A stretch of DNA of 43,255 nucleotides, from the NCBI GenBank assembly GCA_017302335.1, contig JAFLCT010000009.1:1-43255 (forward strand). The letters are read 5' to 3'. A program made the translations under genes and the position numbers. Below are positions 24,460-33,364 of this stretch, in pieces. The number at the start of each line of letters is the position of its first letter. Positions within the stretch are counted from its first letter, which is position 1. Origin of the DNA: Caulobacterales bacterium. GTDB taxonomy: Bacteria; Pseudomonadota; Alphaproteobacteria; Caulobacterales; Caulobacteraceae. A model generated the notes under the pieces. It saw only the letters and a program-made list of their open reading frames with translations. It did no database searches and was not told the origin of the DNA.

Positions 24460-25023
24460 ATGCGAATCCGCCGCGTCGCCGCCCTGTCCCTGCTCGCCGT
24501 TTCGGCCCTGGCCCTGACCGCCTGCGGCGGCATCCGTCAGTCGATCGGCCTGGTCAAGGTCGTGCCGGACGAGTTCGTCACCGTCTCGACCGCTCCGCTG
24601 ACCGTGCCGCCGGAATACGGCCTGCGTCCCCCCGCCCCCGGCCAGCCGCGTCCCCAGGAACTGGCCCCCGAAAGCGCCGCGCGTCAGATTCTGCTGGGCC
24701 AGCGCCAGGCCGTGACCCGCACGCCGGGCGAACAGGTCCTGGCTGTCCAGGCCGGCGCCGATCGCGCCGATCCCCTGGCCCGCTATGTCATCGACGACGA
24801 GTTCGGCGATCTGACGCACAAGGACCCAAGCTTCGCCGACCGCGTGCTGTTCTGGCGTCGCAACGACCCCGCCACCCAGGCCGCGACCACGGCCCAGACG
24901 TCGAGCGGCGCGGTGACCATCGACGCGACCAGCGAATATCAGCGGTTGCAGGCCCTGACCGGCGGTCAGGCGGGCATATTGATCGCCCCGCGCCGCAGCG
25001 GCTTCAAATTGCCGGGTCTCTGA
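24460..25023 (+). CDS. DUF3035 lipoprotein
   Basis: A 187-aa envelope lipoprotein. The ATG at 24460 opens a classical signal (MRIRRVAALSLLAVSALAL) ending in the lipobox LTAC, with Cys23 followed by GG. The frame has an earlier GTG at 24421, which would add a polar stretch before the signal and is less likely. The mature part begins GGIRQSIGLVKVVPDEFVTV, the conserved opening of DUF3035, followed by a Pro-rich APLTVPPEYGLRPP segment and a variable tail. It directly follows lspA, its processing enzyme. The function is unknown. Confidence 0.88.
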   Translation: MRIRRVAALSLLAVSALALTACGGIRQSIGLVKVVPDEFVTVSTAPLTVPPEYGLRPPAPGQPRPQELAPESAARQILLGQRQAVTRTPGEQVLAVQAGADRADPLARYVIDDEFGDLTHKDPSFADRVLFWRRNDPATQAATTAQTSSGAVTIDATSEYQRLQALTGGQAGILIAPRRSGFKLPGL

Positions 25024-25160
25024 CCTTCGCCCTATCGGGGCGTCGGTTTGCCGCGCCTCGGTTTAGCCGCTATCTGCATTGAGCGTGGCGGGATCGACGC
25101 CGGTCCCGGCGCGACACCAATTTTCCGCCTGGCCCGATTTCTCCGCTTGGATTGACCCTG

Positions 25161-25853
25161 ATGCGTCGCGTCTTCTTCGCCCTCGCCGCCGCCGCCCTGG
25201 CCAGCGGAACCCTGGCCACCGTCGCCGAAGCCCAGGTCGCCACGCGCGGCAGCCGCAGCACCGAGGGCCGCCGCGAAACCGCCGACGGCACGGACCAGGA
25301 CGCCAACCGCAACCGACCCCGCATCCAGCCGCTGCGCCGCCGCGCCGCCGCGGGTCCCTGCCCCTATGTGAAAATCCTGTACGAGGGCGCGCGCTACGTC
25401 GAACTGGCCGACAATCGGCCGTCGATGCAGAACGTCGGCTTCACCGGCGAGATCGAGGGCCTGGTCTCGGATTGCGCCTACCAGTCGGACGAGCCGATCA
25501 CGCTGGAGATCCGCACCCTGTTCAACCTGGGCCGCGGCCCGCAAGCTCAGGGCGACCAGCGCACCTATCGCTATTGGATCGCCGTGACCGAACGGAATCG
25601 CGCCGTCCTGGCCAAGGAATATTTCGATCTGCCGGTCAATTTCGAGGGACAGCAGACCGCGTCGATGACCCAGGACAACACCATCCTGATCCCGCGCGCC
25701 TCGGCCACGGTGGCCGGTGACAATTTCGAGGTGTTGATCGGCTTCGAGGTCACGCCGGAAATGGCCGAGTTCAACCGGTCGGGCAGCCGATTCCGCATCC
25801 CGGCCGGCCAGCCGCAAACGCCCGCCACGCCCCCGGCGCCCGGCGCCCAATGA
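25161..25853 (+). CDS. Conserved secreted protein
   Basis: A 230-aa exported protein. The ATG at 25161 gives a signal peptide [16 protein letters not shown]... cleaved near AEAQ (residue 25); an in-frame TTG at 25152 is less likely. A polar Arg/Asn-rich linker (to about residue 65) leads to a beta-rich domain starting [16 protein letters not shown] and containing DCAYQ, so one disulfide is possible. I do not recognise the family, but the sequence looks conserved rather than random. Its stop overlaps the argS start by 4 nt, so translation is coupled. A periplasmic or outer-membrane-associated role is plausible. Confidence 0.82.
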   Translation: MRRVFFALAAAALASGTLATVAEAQVATRGSRSTEGRRETADGTDQDANRNRPRIQPLRRRAAAGPCPYVKILYEGARYVELADNRPSMQNVGFTGEIEGLVSDCAYQSDEPITLEIRTLFNLGRGPQAQGDQRTYRYWIAVTERNRAVLAKEYFDLPVNFEGQQTASMTQDNTILIPRASATVAGDNFEVLIGFEVTPEMAEFNRSGSRFRIPAGQPQTPATPPAPGAQ

Positions 25854-27652
25854 CCGATCTCAGGACGGCTCTGAGCGAAGCGGTCCAGGCCGCCTTCGCC
25901 GCCGAAGGCGTGGCCGGATCGACCGTGCGCGTCACCGCCTCGGATCGGCCGGACCTGGCCGACTTCCAGTCCAACGGCGCCCTGGCCGCCGCCAAGTCGG
26001 TCGGGGCCAATCCGCGTGATCTGGCGGCCCGCGTGGCCGCCCGTCTGCAAGGCGATCCGCGCCTGGCCTCGGTCGAGGTCGCCGGTCCCGGCTTCATCAA
26101 TCTGAAGGTCTCGGATCAGGCCCTGGCCGCCCGCGCGACCGAGGCGGCGGACGACGCCGTCCACGCCGGGGCCTCGATGGTCGCCGCGCCGCGCAAGGTG
26201 ATGATCGATTACGCCGGGCCGAACGTGGCCAAGCCGATGCACGTCGGTCACCTGCGCAGTTCGATCATCGGCGAGAGCCTGAAACGGCTGTTCCGTTTCC
26301 GGGGCGACACCGTCTGGGGCGACGCCCATTTCGGCGACTGGGGCTTCCAGATGGGCCTGCTGATCGTCGCCGCCAGCGACGAAGGCAAGGCCGACGCCTT
26401 TCTGGCCGAAGGCGAAGGCCCCTTCCCTAGCGAAGCTCCGGTGACGCTGGAGGACCTCGAACGCCTCTATCCGCTGGCCGCCGCCAGAGCCAAGGAAGAC
26501 CCCGCCTTCCGTGACCGCGCCCGCAAGGCGACGGCCGAACTCCAGGCCGGGCGGCCCGGCTATCGCGCCCTGTGGTCTCATTTCATCGCCGTGAGCCAAA
26601 CCGCGTTGGAACGCGAGTTCGGCGCGCTAGGCGTGACCTTCGATCTGTGGAACGGCGAGTCCGACGCCGACCCCCTGATGCCCGAGATGATCGCCCATCT
26701 GGAGGCGACCGGCCTGCTGGTCGAGGACGACGGCGCCCGCGTGGTCCACGTCGCCCGTCCCGGCGAGACTCGCAAGAAGAAGCTGGCCGACGGCACGGTG
26801 ATCGAGGCGCCCAGCCCCCCGCCCCTGCTGGTCATCAGCTCGGAAGGCTCGGCCATGTACGGGACCACCGACCTGGCGACGATCCTGGATCGCAAGAAGG
26901 CGTTTGATCCCGACCTGATCCTCTATGTCGTCGACGAGCGCCAGGCCGAGCATTTCGAACAGGTGTTCCGCGCCGCCCGACTGGCCGACTACGCCAAGGA
27001 CGGGACGCTGGAGCATCTGGGCTTCGGCACCATGAACGGGCCGGACGGCAAACCCTTCAAGACCCGCGCGGGCGGGGTTCTGAAGCTACACGACCTGATC
27101 ACCCTGGCCGTCGACAAGGCGCGCGAGCGCCTGCACGAAGCCAAGCTGGGCGACGACCTGCCCCAGGCCGAGTTCGAGGCCACCGCGCACAAGGTCGCCG
27201 TCGCGGCGCTGAAGTTCGCCGACCTGTCGAACGCGCGCACCACCAGCTACGTCTTCGACCTGGACCGGTTCATGTCGTTCGAGGGCAAGACCGGGCCGTA
27301 TCTGCTGTACCAGGCCGTGCGCATCAAATCCCTGCTGCGCAAGGCCGCCGATCAGGGCCTGACGCCCGGTCCCATCGCTGTCGCCGAACCGGCGGAACGC
27401 GATCTGGCCCTGACGCTGGACGCCTTCGATCAGGCGGTGTCTGACGCCTATGACAAGCGGATGCCGCACCTGATCGCGGAACACGCTTACCGCCTGGCCC
27501 AGTCATTCTCGAAATTCTACGCCGCCTGCCCGGTGCTGGCCGCGCCCGACGCCGCCACCCGAGCCTCGCGCCTGGCCCTGTCGAAGGCCGCGCTGGACCA
27601 GTTGGAGATCGCGCTGGACCTGCTGGGCATTGCGACGCCGGAGCGGATGTAG
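25850..27652 (+). CDS. argS: Arginyl-tRNA synthetase
   Basis: Charges tRNA-Arg. A class I synthetase of 600 aa. The N-terminal tRNA-binding domain precedes the HIGH signature, seen as [17 protein letters not shown] (about residues 122-138). The usual KMSKS loop is replaced by the [23 protein letters not shown] segment (about residue 390), which is normal for ArgRS. The C-terminal anticodon-binding domain shows [14 protein letters not shown] and ends [13 protein letters not shown], matching the family end. The start overlaps the upstream secreted-protein stop (ATGA). An adenine deaminase-type gene follows after 25 nt. Confidence 0.97.
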   Translation: MTDLRTALSEAVQAAFAAEGVAGSTVRVTASDRPDLADFQSNGALAAAKSVGANPRDLAARVAARLQGDPRLASVEVAGPGFINLKVSDQALAARATEAADDAVHAGASMVAAPRKVMIDYAGPNVAKPMHVGHLRSSIIGESLKRLFRFRGDTVWGDAHFGDWGFQMGLLIVAASDEGKADAFLAEGEGPFPSEAPVTLEDLERLYPLAAARAKEDPAFRDRARKATAELQAGRPGYRALWSHFIAVSQTALEREFGALGVTFDLWNGESDADPLMPEMIAHLEATGLLVEDDGARVVHVARPGETRKKKLADGTVIEAPSPPPLLVISSEGSAMYGTTDLATILDRKKAFDPDLILYVVDERQAEHFEQVFRAARLADYAKDGTLEHLGFGTMNGPDGKPFKTRAGGVLKLHDLITLAVDKARERLHEAKLGDDLPQAEFEATAHKVAVAALKFADLSNARTTSYVFDLDRFMSFEGKTGPYLLYQAVRIKSLLRKAADQGLTPGPIAVAEPAERDLALTLDAFDQAVSDAYDKRMPHLIAEHAYRLAQSFSKFYAACPVLAAPDAATRASRLALSKAALDQLEIALDLLGIATPERM

Positions 27653-27677
27653 TCATCCTCCCAGCGAGGAGATCGCC

Positions 27678-28682
27678 ATGTCGCTCGACGCCTATATCGA
27701 CGGCCTGCCCAAGGCCGAACTGCATCTGCACATCGAGGGCAGCCTCGAACCCGAGCTGATGTTCGAACTGGCTCGGCGCAATAACGTCTCCATTCCGTTC
27801 GACAGCGTCGAGGCCGTGCGCGCGGCCTATGACTTCTCCAACCTCCAGGACTTCCTCGACATCTATTATGCGGGCGCGGCCGTGCTGCTGACCCGGCGCG
27901 ACTTCGAGGACCTGGCCTTCGCCTATTTCCAGCGCGCCGCCGCCGACACCGTCCGCCACGCCGAGATCTTCTTCGATCCCCAGACCCACACCGACCGCGG
28001 CGTGTCGATGGAGACGGTGATCGAAGGCTTGTGGGACGGCATGACGCGCGCCGAGAGCGAGCTGGGCGTCACCTCCAAACTGATCCTGTGCTTCCTGCGT
28101 CATCTGGATGAAGAGGCGGCCCTGGCGACGCTGGAGGCCGCCCTGCCCTGGCGCGACCGGATCGCGGGGGTCGGCCTGGATTCGTCGGAGGTCGGCCATC
28201 CGCCGTCGAAATTCCAGCGCGTCTTCGCCCGCGCCCGAGAGCTGGGCCTGAAACTGTGCGCCCACGCCGGAGAGGAAGGCCCGCCCGCCTATGTGTACGA
28301 GGCGCTGGACCTGCTGCACATCGACCGCATGGACCACGGCAACCGGTCGATGGAGGACGAGACCCTGATCCGTCGTCTGGCCGACGAACAGATGACCCTG
28401 ACCGTCTGCCCGCTGTCGAACCTGAAGCTCTGCGTGGTCAAGGACCTGAAGGACCATCCGGTCCCAGAGATGCTGCGCCGGGGTCTGCACGTGACCCTGA
28501 ACTCGGACGATCCGGCCTATTTCGGCGGCTATGTGAACGCCAACTACAAACAGTTGGCTTCGGCTGTCGGCCTGACCCGCGAACAGGTGACCCAGATCGC
28601 CAAGAACAGTTTCGAGGGCAGCTTCCTGAGCGAAGACGAGAAGGCCCGTCATCTCGCAGAAATCGACGCCTACGCGGCCTAG
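27678..28682 (+). CDS. Adenine deaminase (adenosine/AMP deaminase superfamily)
   Basis: A 334-aa zinc hydrolase. The ATG at 27678 has GAGGAGA at good distance; the frame is open further upstream inside argS. Metal and catalytic motifs are AELHLHIEGS (HxH, about residues 12-21), CAHAGEEGPP (about 194-203), MDHGNRS and LNSDDPAYFGG (about 274-284). Several segments (DIYYAGA, DPQTHTDRG, DSSEVGHPPSKFQRVF) match the adenine deaminase subgroup better than E. coli adenosine deaminase, so I favour purine-base salvage: adenine to hypoxanthine plus ammonia. Automatic tools often call these adenosine deaminase (add). Confidence 0.88.
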   Translation: MSLDAYIDGLPKAELHLHIEGSLEPELMFELARRNNVSIPFDSVEAVRAAYDFSNLQDFLDIYYAGAAVLLTRRDFEDLAFAYFQRAAADTVRHAEIFFDPQTHTDRGVSMETVIEGLWDGMTRAESELGVTSKLILCFLRHLDEEAALATLEAALPWRDRIAGVGLDSSEVGHPPSKFQRVFARARELGLKLCAHAGEEGPPAYVYEALDLLHIDRMDHGNRSMEDETLIRRLADEQMTLTVCPLSNLKLCVVKDLKDHPVPEMLRRGLHVTLNSDDPAYFGGYVNANYKQLASAVGLTREQVTQIAKNSFEGSFLSEDEKARHLAEIDAYAA

Positions 28683-28751
28683 GCTGAACCCCGCCACACA
28701 GTCCTCCTCGGCTCACGAGCGAGGGTCATCGGGTTCTTTATTCGCCATTAT

Positions 28752-28766
28752 GTTCATGATATGTTC
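28752..28766 (+). promoter_or_regulatory. LexA (SOS) box of the alphaproteobacterial type
   Basis: GTTC, seven bases (atgatat), then GTTC, an exact match to the direct-repeat GTTC-N7-GTTC operator used by alphaproteobacterial LexA. It ends 5 nt before the ATG of the Y-family polymerase, so LexA bound here would cover the promoter and the start. Confidence 0.85.
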
Positions 28767-28771
28767 CAGTC

Positions 28772-30070
28772 ATGCACGGCGAGGGTCCAGACGGCGGAGA
28801 AGACGGCGCGGGGCTGCGGTGGCTGTTCCTGGACCTGAACGCCTATTTCGCCAGCGTCGAACAACAGATGAACCCCGACTGGCGCGGCAAGCCGGTCATC
28901 GTGCGGCCCGCGCCCAGCGAACACACCGGCGCCATCGCCGCCAGCTATGAATCCAAAGCCTTCGGCGTGCGCACCGGAATGCGGGTGTCGGAGGCCCGCG
29001 CCCTGTGCCCTGGCCTGATCGTCGCCGACGCCCGGCCGGATCTCTATGTGAAGATCCACCATCGGATCATGGCGGTGCTGGATCGCCATGTGGCGATCTT
29101 CAAGGTCGGTTCGATCGACGAGGCGTCCTGCCGACTGACCCGCGGCCAGCAGCGGGTGGACCAGGCCGTTCCCCTGGCCCAAGCCATCCAGACGGCGATC
29201 CGCAAGGAGGTCGGCGACTGTCTACACTCTTCCGTCGGACTGGCGCCCAGCCGATTCCTGGCCAAGACGGCGTGCGGGATGCAGAAACCGGACGGCCTGA
29301 CGGTGCTGCGCGCCGACGCCCTGCCCGGTCCCTTGCTGAATCTGCCGCTGTCGAAATACCCCGGCGTGGGACCGCGCATGGTCAAGCGGCTGGCGGCGGC
29401 GGGAATCACCGACACGGCCGGGCTGTGGGCGTTGGACGCCCGGCGCGCGCGCGCCGTCTGGGGCAGCGTCGAAGGCGAGCGGATCTGGCGCGGCCTGCAC
29501 GGGCTGGACAGCGACATTCCCCCGCCCAAACCCATCGCCTCGATCAGCCACAGCCATGTCCTGGCCTCAGCCATGCGTACGCCGGAGGGGGCGCGGGCCG
29601 TGGCGCGGCGGCTGATCGTCAAATGCGGCGCCCGACTGCGACGGCTGGGCCTGACCGGCGGGGCCTTGGGTCTGCACATCGACCTGGGCGAGGGCCGCAG
29701 GCGCGGCGGGTGGTCGAATGCCGGGCTTTATCTCGCCGTGCCCCCGACCAGCGACACCTTCGTGCTGCTGGCGGCGCTGGAGACCCTGTGGCGGCGCGCG
29801 GCGCCCGCACCAGGGGCGCGCCCCGCTCATGTCGGCGTGTCGATTCATGCGTTGAAGCCGATCGGCGAAACCCTGCCCGACCTGTTCGATCCCGGCCCGG
29901 ACCAGGGCGGCGCCTCGCGTTCTCTGCGTCTGTCCCAGGCGCTGGACACGCTGAACCGCCGCTACGGCAAGGATACGGTCAGCATCGGTCCCCGCCCCGA
30001 CCTGCCCGCCTATGTCGGCGCCAAGATCGCCTTCAACCGCATCCCCGAGTTGGAGGAGTTCTGGGAATGA
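28772..30070 (+). CDS. SOS-controlled Y-family DNA polymerase (DinB/ImuB-like)
   Basis: A 432-aa translesion DNA polymerase-family protein. The palm motifs are present: LFLDLNAYFASVEQ (Asp21) and GSIDEAS (Asp116, Glu117), so the three metal-binding acids of an active enzyme seem intact, unlike typical ImuB. SSVGLAPSRFLAKTA and the helix-hairpin-helix PLSKYPGVGPRMVKRLAAAGI (about residues 208-228, where GVGPRMVKRL is the core) follow, then a little-finger-type C-terminus. No clear clamp-binding motif is seen. The ATG has no ribosome site and no upstream alternative (a stop lies five codons back), so the mRNA may be leaderless. Its stop is 50 nt before the glycine riboswitch. Confidence 0.9.
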   Translation: MHGEGPDGGEDGAGLRWLFLDLNAYFASVEQQMNPDWRGKPVIVRPAPSEHTGAIAASYESKAFGVRTGMRVSEARALCPGLIVADARPDLYVKIHHRIMAVLDRHVAIFKVGSIDEASCRLTRGQQRVDQAVPLAQAIQTAIRKEVGDCLHSSVGLAPSRFLAKTACGMQKPDGLTVLRADALPGPLLNLPLSKYPGVGPRMVKRLAAAGITDTAGLWALDARRARAVWGSVEGERIWRGLHGLDSDIPPPKPIASISHSHVLASAMRTPEGARAVARRLIVKCGARLRRLGLTGGALGLHIDLGEGRRRGGWSNAGLYLAVPPTSDTFVLLAALETLWRRAAPAPGARPAHVGVSIHALKPIGETLPDLFDPGPDQGGASRSLRLSQALDTLNRRYGKDTVSIGPRPDLPAYVGAKIAFNRIPELEEFWE

Positions 30071-30080
30071 GCAGCCTCGC

Positions 30081-30110
30081 TTGACTTCGGCCCGGAGTCG
30101 GGGCCTTAGG
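30081..30110 (+). promoter_or_regulatory. Putative promoter of the gcv operon
   Basis: TTGACT (30081) and a CTTAGG/TTAGGT -10-like element at 30104-30110, 17-19 nt apart, lie just before the first glycine aptamer. The position is right for a riboswitch-controlled transcript; the -10 match is only moderate. Confidence 0.5.
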
Positions 30111-30120
30111 TCGGCGCTCT

Positions 30121-30338
30121 CGCGGGAGAGACCGGGCCGCCCCCACGCTTTCTTGGCGGACCCGGAGCCGAAGGCGCAACCGCCCCGGAAACGCTCAGGC
30201 AAAAGGACCGCGAAAGCGCACGGACGCTGGAAAGAACCCGGCCGGGTTCGCCGACGGAGCAAGCCTTGTCATTCTGGACGATGCACAGCATCGAGCCGGG
30301 ACAGGGCGGAATCTCTCAGGCTTCAGGACAGCGGGGGC
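30121..30338 (+). ncRNA. Tandem glycine riboswitch
   Basis: Two glycine aptamers in a row upstream of gcvT. Aptamer 1 (about 30121-30212) shows GGGAGAGACC, GCCGAAGGCGCAACC, then AAACGCTCAGGCAAAAGGACCGCG, with P1 CGCGG/CCGCG. Aptamer 2 (about 30222-30338) shows GGAAAGAACC, GCCGACGGAGCAAGCC, then ATCTCTCAGGCTTCAGGACAGCG, with P1 CGCTG/CAGCG. The conserved CTCAGGC and AAGG/AGGAC cores are intact in both. It is expected to switch the glycine cleavage genes on when glycine is high. A small hairpin (ggcgg-gaaa-ccgcc, 30347-30360) lies between it and the gcvT ribosome site and may be part of the expression platform. Confidence 0.95.
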
Positions 30339-30384
30339 GCTTCACCGGCGGGAAACCGCCCGAACAGGCGACCGCGAGGCCCAT

Positions 30385-31497
30385 ATGTCCGATACGCTCA
30401 AGACCACCCCCCTGAACGCCGCGCACCGGCGCCTGGGCGCCCGCATGGTCGGCTTCGGCGGCTACGATATGCCGGTTCAGTATGAGGGCGTCCTGGCCGA
30501 ACACCGCTGGACGCGCGAACACGCCGGCCTGTTCGACGTCAGCCACATGGGCCAGGCCAAGATCACCGGCGCCGACGCCATCGCCTGGTTTGAACGCTTC
30601 GTGCCCGGCGACTATGCGATCCTGAAGGCCGGAAAGCAGAAATACAGCCTGCTGCTGAACGCCGACGGCGGCATTATGGACGATCTGATGGCCGGAAAGC
30701 CGGATCACGACGGTCTCTATGTCGTGGTCAACGCCGGCAACAAGGACGCCGACTTCGCCCATCTGCAAGCCAACCTGTCGGGCGACGCCAAGCTCACCCT
30801 GCTCGACGACCGCGCCCTTCTGGCCATTCAGGGACCCGAGGCGGCCGAGGTCATGGCCGCGCACGAACCGGCCCTGGCCGAAATGGGCTTCATGGATTCG
30901 GCCCGACTGAAGCTGTTCGGCGTCGACTGCTACATCTCGCGCTCGGGCTATACCGGCGAGGACGGCTATGAGATTTCGGTCCCGGCCGCCGACGCCGAGC
31001 GGATCTGGACCCTGCTGCTGGAAGACGCCCGGGTGAAGCCGATCGGCCTGGGCGCGCGCGACAGCCTTCGGCTGGAGGCCGGTCTGCCGTTGCACGGCCA
31101 CGACATCGACCCGACCACCAGCCCGGTCGAGGGCGCCCTGACCTTCGCCCTGTCCAAGTCGCGCAAGGAGCGCGCGGACTTCCCCGGCGCCGCCCGCATC
31201 AACGGCGAACTGGCTGACGGCCCGGCCCGCGTCCGCGTCGGCTTGCACGTCAAGGAAGGCGCCCCGGCCCGCGAGGGCGCCGAAATCGCCGATATCGACG
31301 GGACCGTGATCGGAACCGTCACCTCGGGCGGCCCGTCGCCGACCCTGGGACGCAACATCGCCATGGGCTACGTCCCGCCGTCGCACGCGGCGTTGGGGAC
31401 CGAGTTGAAGGTCATCGTGCGCGGCAAGCCCGCCGCCGCCGAAGTCGTCGCCATGCCGTTCGTCGCCCAACGCTATTACCGCAAACCCAAAGCCTGA
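30385..31497 (+). CDS. gcvT: Glycine cleavage system T protein (aminomethyltransferase)
   Basis: Transfers the methylene group from the aminomethyl-lipoyl arm of GcvH to tetrahydrofolate, releasing ammonia. It has 370 aa. It shows the folate-binding fold with [13 protein letters not shown] (about residues 22-34), [10 protein letters not shown] (about residue 50), the catalytic-loop Asp in that segment and [14 protein letters not shown] (about residue 183) plus [17 protein letters not shown]. The ATG at 30385 has GAGG 6 nt upstream. It is the first gene of the riboswitch-controlled operon, with gcvH starting 11 nt after its stop. Confidence 0.97.
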   Translation: MSDTLKTTPLNAAHRRLGARMVGFGGYDMPVQYEGVLAEHRWTREHAGLFDVSHMGQAKITGADAIAWFERFVPGDYAILKAGKQKYSLLLNADGGIMDDLMAGKPDHDGLYVVVNAGNKDADFAHLQANLSGDAKLTLLDDRALLAIQGPEAAEVMAAHEPALAEMGFMDSARLKLFGVDCYISRSGYTGEDGYEISVPAADAERIWTLLLEDARVKPIGLGARDSLRLEAGLPLHGHDIDPTTSPVEGALTFALSKSRKERADFPGAARINGELADGPARVRVGLHVKEGAPAREGAEIADIDGTVIGTVTSGGPSPTLGRNIAMGYVPPSHAALGTELKVIVRGKPAAAEVVAMPFVAQRYYRKPKA

Positions 31498-31508
31498 GAG
31501 GGGCCGTC

Positions 31509-31874
31509 ATGAAGTTCACCAAGGATCACGAGTGGGTTCGCCTCGACGGCGACGTCGCCACCATCGGCATTTCGAAACACGCCGCTGACGCGCTGGGCGA
31601 CGTGGTCTTCGTCGAGGCCCCCGAGGTCGGCCGGACCGTCGGCAAGGGCGACAGCTTCGCCGTGGTCGAGAGCGTCAAGGCGGCGTCGGACGTCTACGCC
31701 CCCGTCTCGGGCGAGGTGGTCGAGGCCAACGACGCCCTGTCCTCGGCCCCGGAAACGGTCAACGCCGACCCGGAAGGCGCCGGTTGGTTCGGCAAGATCA
31801 AGGTCAAGGACCCCAGCCAACTGGACGCCCTGATGGATCGCGCCGCCTACGACCAGTATCTGACGACGCTCTAA
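31509..31874 (+). CDS. gcvH: Glycine cleavage system H protein
   Basis: The lipoyl carrier that shuttles the aminomethyl group among P, T and L proteins. It has 121 aa with the biotinyl/lipoyl fold; the lipoylated residue is Lys57 in VVESVKAAS. It also shows [17 protein letters not shown] (about residues 6-22) and the conserved GDVVFVE. The ribosome site is GAGAGGGG before the ATG. A 124-nt palindromic element follows its stop and separates it from gcvPA. Confidence 0.98.
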   Translation: MKFTKDHEWVRLDGDVATIGISKHAADALGDVVFVEAPEVGRTVGKGDSFAVVESVKAASDVYAPVSGEVVEANDALSSAPETVNADPEGAGWFGKIKVKDPSQLDALMDRAAYDQYLTTL

Positions 31875-31883
31875 AAAACCTCC

Positions 31884-32007
31884 GCTCATCCCCGCGAAAG
31901 CGGAGACCCCGTCCTGTCTTGGGCGAGGTCGTGGGATGAGCGGCCTGATCCTCCCCGGCGACGACCATCGCCCACATCACTGGGTCCCCGCTTTCGCGGG
32001 GATGAGC
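31884..32007. repeat. 124-nt palindromic element between gcvH and gcvPA
   Basis: Two 26-nt arms, at 31884-31909 and 31982-32007, are inverted copies with one mismatch (core CATCCCCGCGAAAGCGG). Inside them a second imperfect pair occurs: GGGCGAGGTCGT against ACGACCATCGCCC. The whole can fold as one long hairpin. The arm sequence resembles a dispersed repeat of Caulobacterales and relatives as I recall it. It lies inside a co-transcribed operon, 9 nt after gcvH and 10 nt before gcvPA, so it may affect mRNA stability or the ratio of H to P protein. Confidence 0.85.
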
Positions 32008-32017
32008 GGTATAGACA

Positions 32018-33364
32018 ATGCGCTACCTCCCTCTGACGCCCGACGACCGCGCCGCCATGCTGACGGCCATCGGGGCGAAATCGATCGACGACCTGTTCGT
32101 GGACGTGCCCCAGGCGGCGCGGCGCGAGGGTCTGGTCGATCTGCCGCGCGTGGCGGGCGAACTGGAGGTCGAGCGGGCGCTGGGGGCCATGGCGAACAAG
32201 AACACCGCCGCCGGTTCCGTTCCCTTCTTCTGCGGCGCGGGCGCTTACAGGCATCATGTCCCGGCCACGGTGGACCACATCATCCAGCGGTCGGAGTTCC
32301 TGACCAGCTACACCCCCTATCAGCCGGAAATCGCCCAGGGGACGCTGCAGTACCTCTATGAGTTCCAGACCCAGGTCGCCAATCTGACCGGGATGGAGGT
32401 GGCCAACGCCTCGCTCTACGACGGCTCGACGGCGATGGCCGAGGGCGTGCTGATGGCCACCCGCGCCACCCGCCGCAACAAGGCGGTGATCTCGGGCGGC
32501 GTGCATCCCCACTATGTCGCCGCGACCGAGACCGTGGTTCACGCCGTCGGCGTCGAGACCGAGGTCCTGCCGGCCGCCGTGGACGCCGAGGCCGACGTCA
32601 TCGGCCGCATCGGGCCGGACACGGCCTGCGTCGTGGTCCAGACGCCGAACGTTTTCGGTACAGCCACGGACGTGACGAAGATCGCCGAGGCCGCCCACGC
32701 CGCGGGCGCCCTGTTGATCGTGGTGGTCACCGAGGCGGTGTCCATGGGCCTACTGAAGTCGCCCGGCGAAATGGGCGCCGACATCGTCGCGGCCGAGGGC
32801 CAGTCGATCGGCAACGCCCTGAACTTCGGCGGTCCCTATGTCGGCCTGTTCGCCTGCACGAACAAGCTGATCCGCCAGATGCCGGGCCGCCTGACCGGCG
32901 AGACGGTGGACGCCGACGGCCGCCGCGGCTTCGTCCTGACCCTGTCGACGCGCGAACAGCACATCCGCCGCGACAAGGCGACCTCGAACATCTGCACCAA
33001 CTCCGGCCTCTGCACCCTGGCCTTCAGCATTCACCTGAGCCTGCTGGGCGAGACGGGCCTGCGCGATCTGGCCCTGCTGAACCACGAGAAGGCGCTGGCG
33101 ACGCGCGACGCCCTGGCGGCCATTCCCGGCGTCGAAATCTTGACGCCGCGCTTCTTCAACGAATTCGCCGTCCGCCTGCCCAAGCCCGCCGCCGAGGTGG
33201 TCGAGGCTCTGGCCCCGCACCGGGTCCTGGCCGGCGTGCCCTACAGCCGCCTGAACCCGGGCGCGGGCATGGATGACGTCCTGCTGGTCGCCGCCACCGA
33301 GACCACTCTGGATCACGACATCAAGTTTCTGGCGATGCTGCTGGGCAAGGTGTTGTCAGGATGA
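32018..33364 (+). CDS. gcvPA: Glycine dehydrogenase (decarboxylating) subunit 1
   Basis: The alpha half of the two-part P protein, which decarboxylates glycine with PLP together with GcvPB. It has 448 aa, the usual length. Visible segments are [12 protein letters not shown] (about residue 72), [14 protein letters not shown] (about residues 95-108), [10 protein letters not shown] (about residue 129) and [12 protein letters not shown] (about residue 328). The pyridoxal lysine resides in subunit 2, as expected. Its last four bases overlap the start of an unrelated 124-aa ORF (ATGA), which sits where gcvPB would normally begin. Confidence 0.96.
   Translation: MRYLPLTPDDRAAMLTAIGAKSIDDLFVDVPQAARREGLVDLPRVAGELEVERALGAMANKNTAAGSVPFFCGAGAYRHHVPATVDHIIQRSEFLTSYTPYQPEIAQGTLQYLYEFQTQVANLTGMEVANASLYDGSTAMAEGVLMATRATRRNKAVISGGVHPHYVAATETVVHAVGVETEVLPAAVDAEADVIGRIGPDTACVVVQTPNVFGTATDVTKIAEAAHAAGALLIVVVTEAVSMGLLKSPGEMGADIVAAEGQSIGNALNFGGPYVGLFACTNKLIRQMPGRLTGETVDADGRRGFVLTLSTREQHIRRDKATSNICTNSGLCTLAFSIHLSLLGETGLRDLALLNHEKALATRDALAAIPGVEILTPRFFNEFAVRLPKPAAEVVEALAPHRVLAGVPYSRLNPGAGMDDVLLVAATETTLDHDIKFLAMLLGKVLSG

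Noticed and set aside
27324..28697. 457-codon minus-strand frame opposite the adenine deaminase gene.
   Set aside because: Shadow of a gene with intact catalytic motifs on the plus strand; no ribosome site or known domain.
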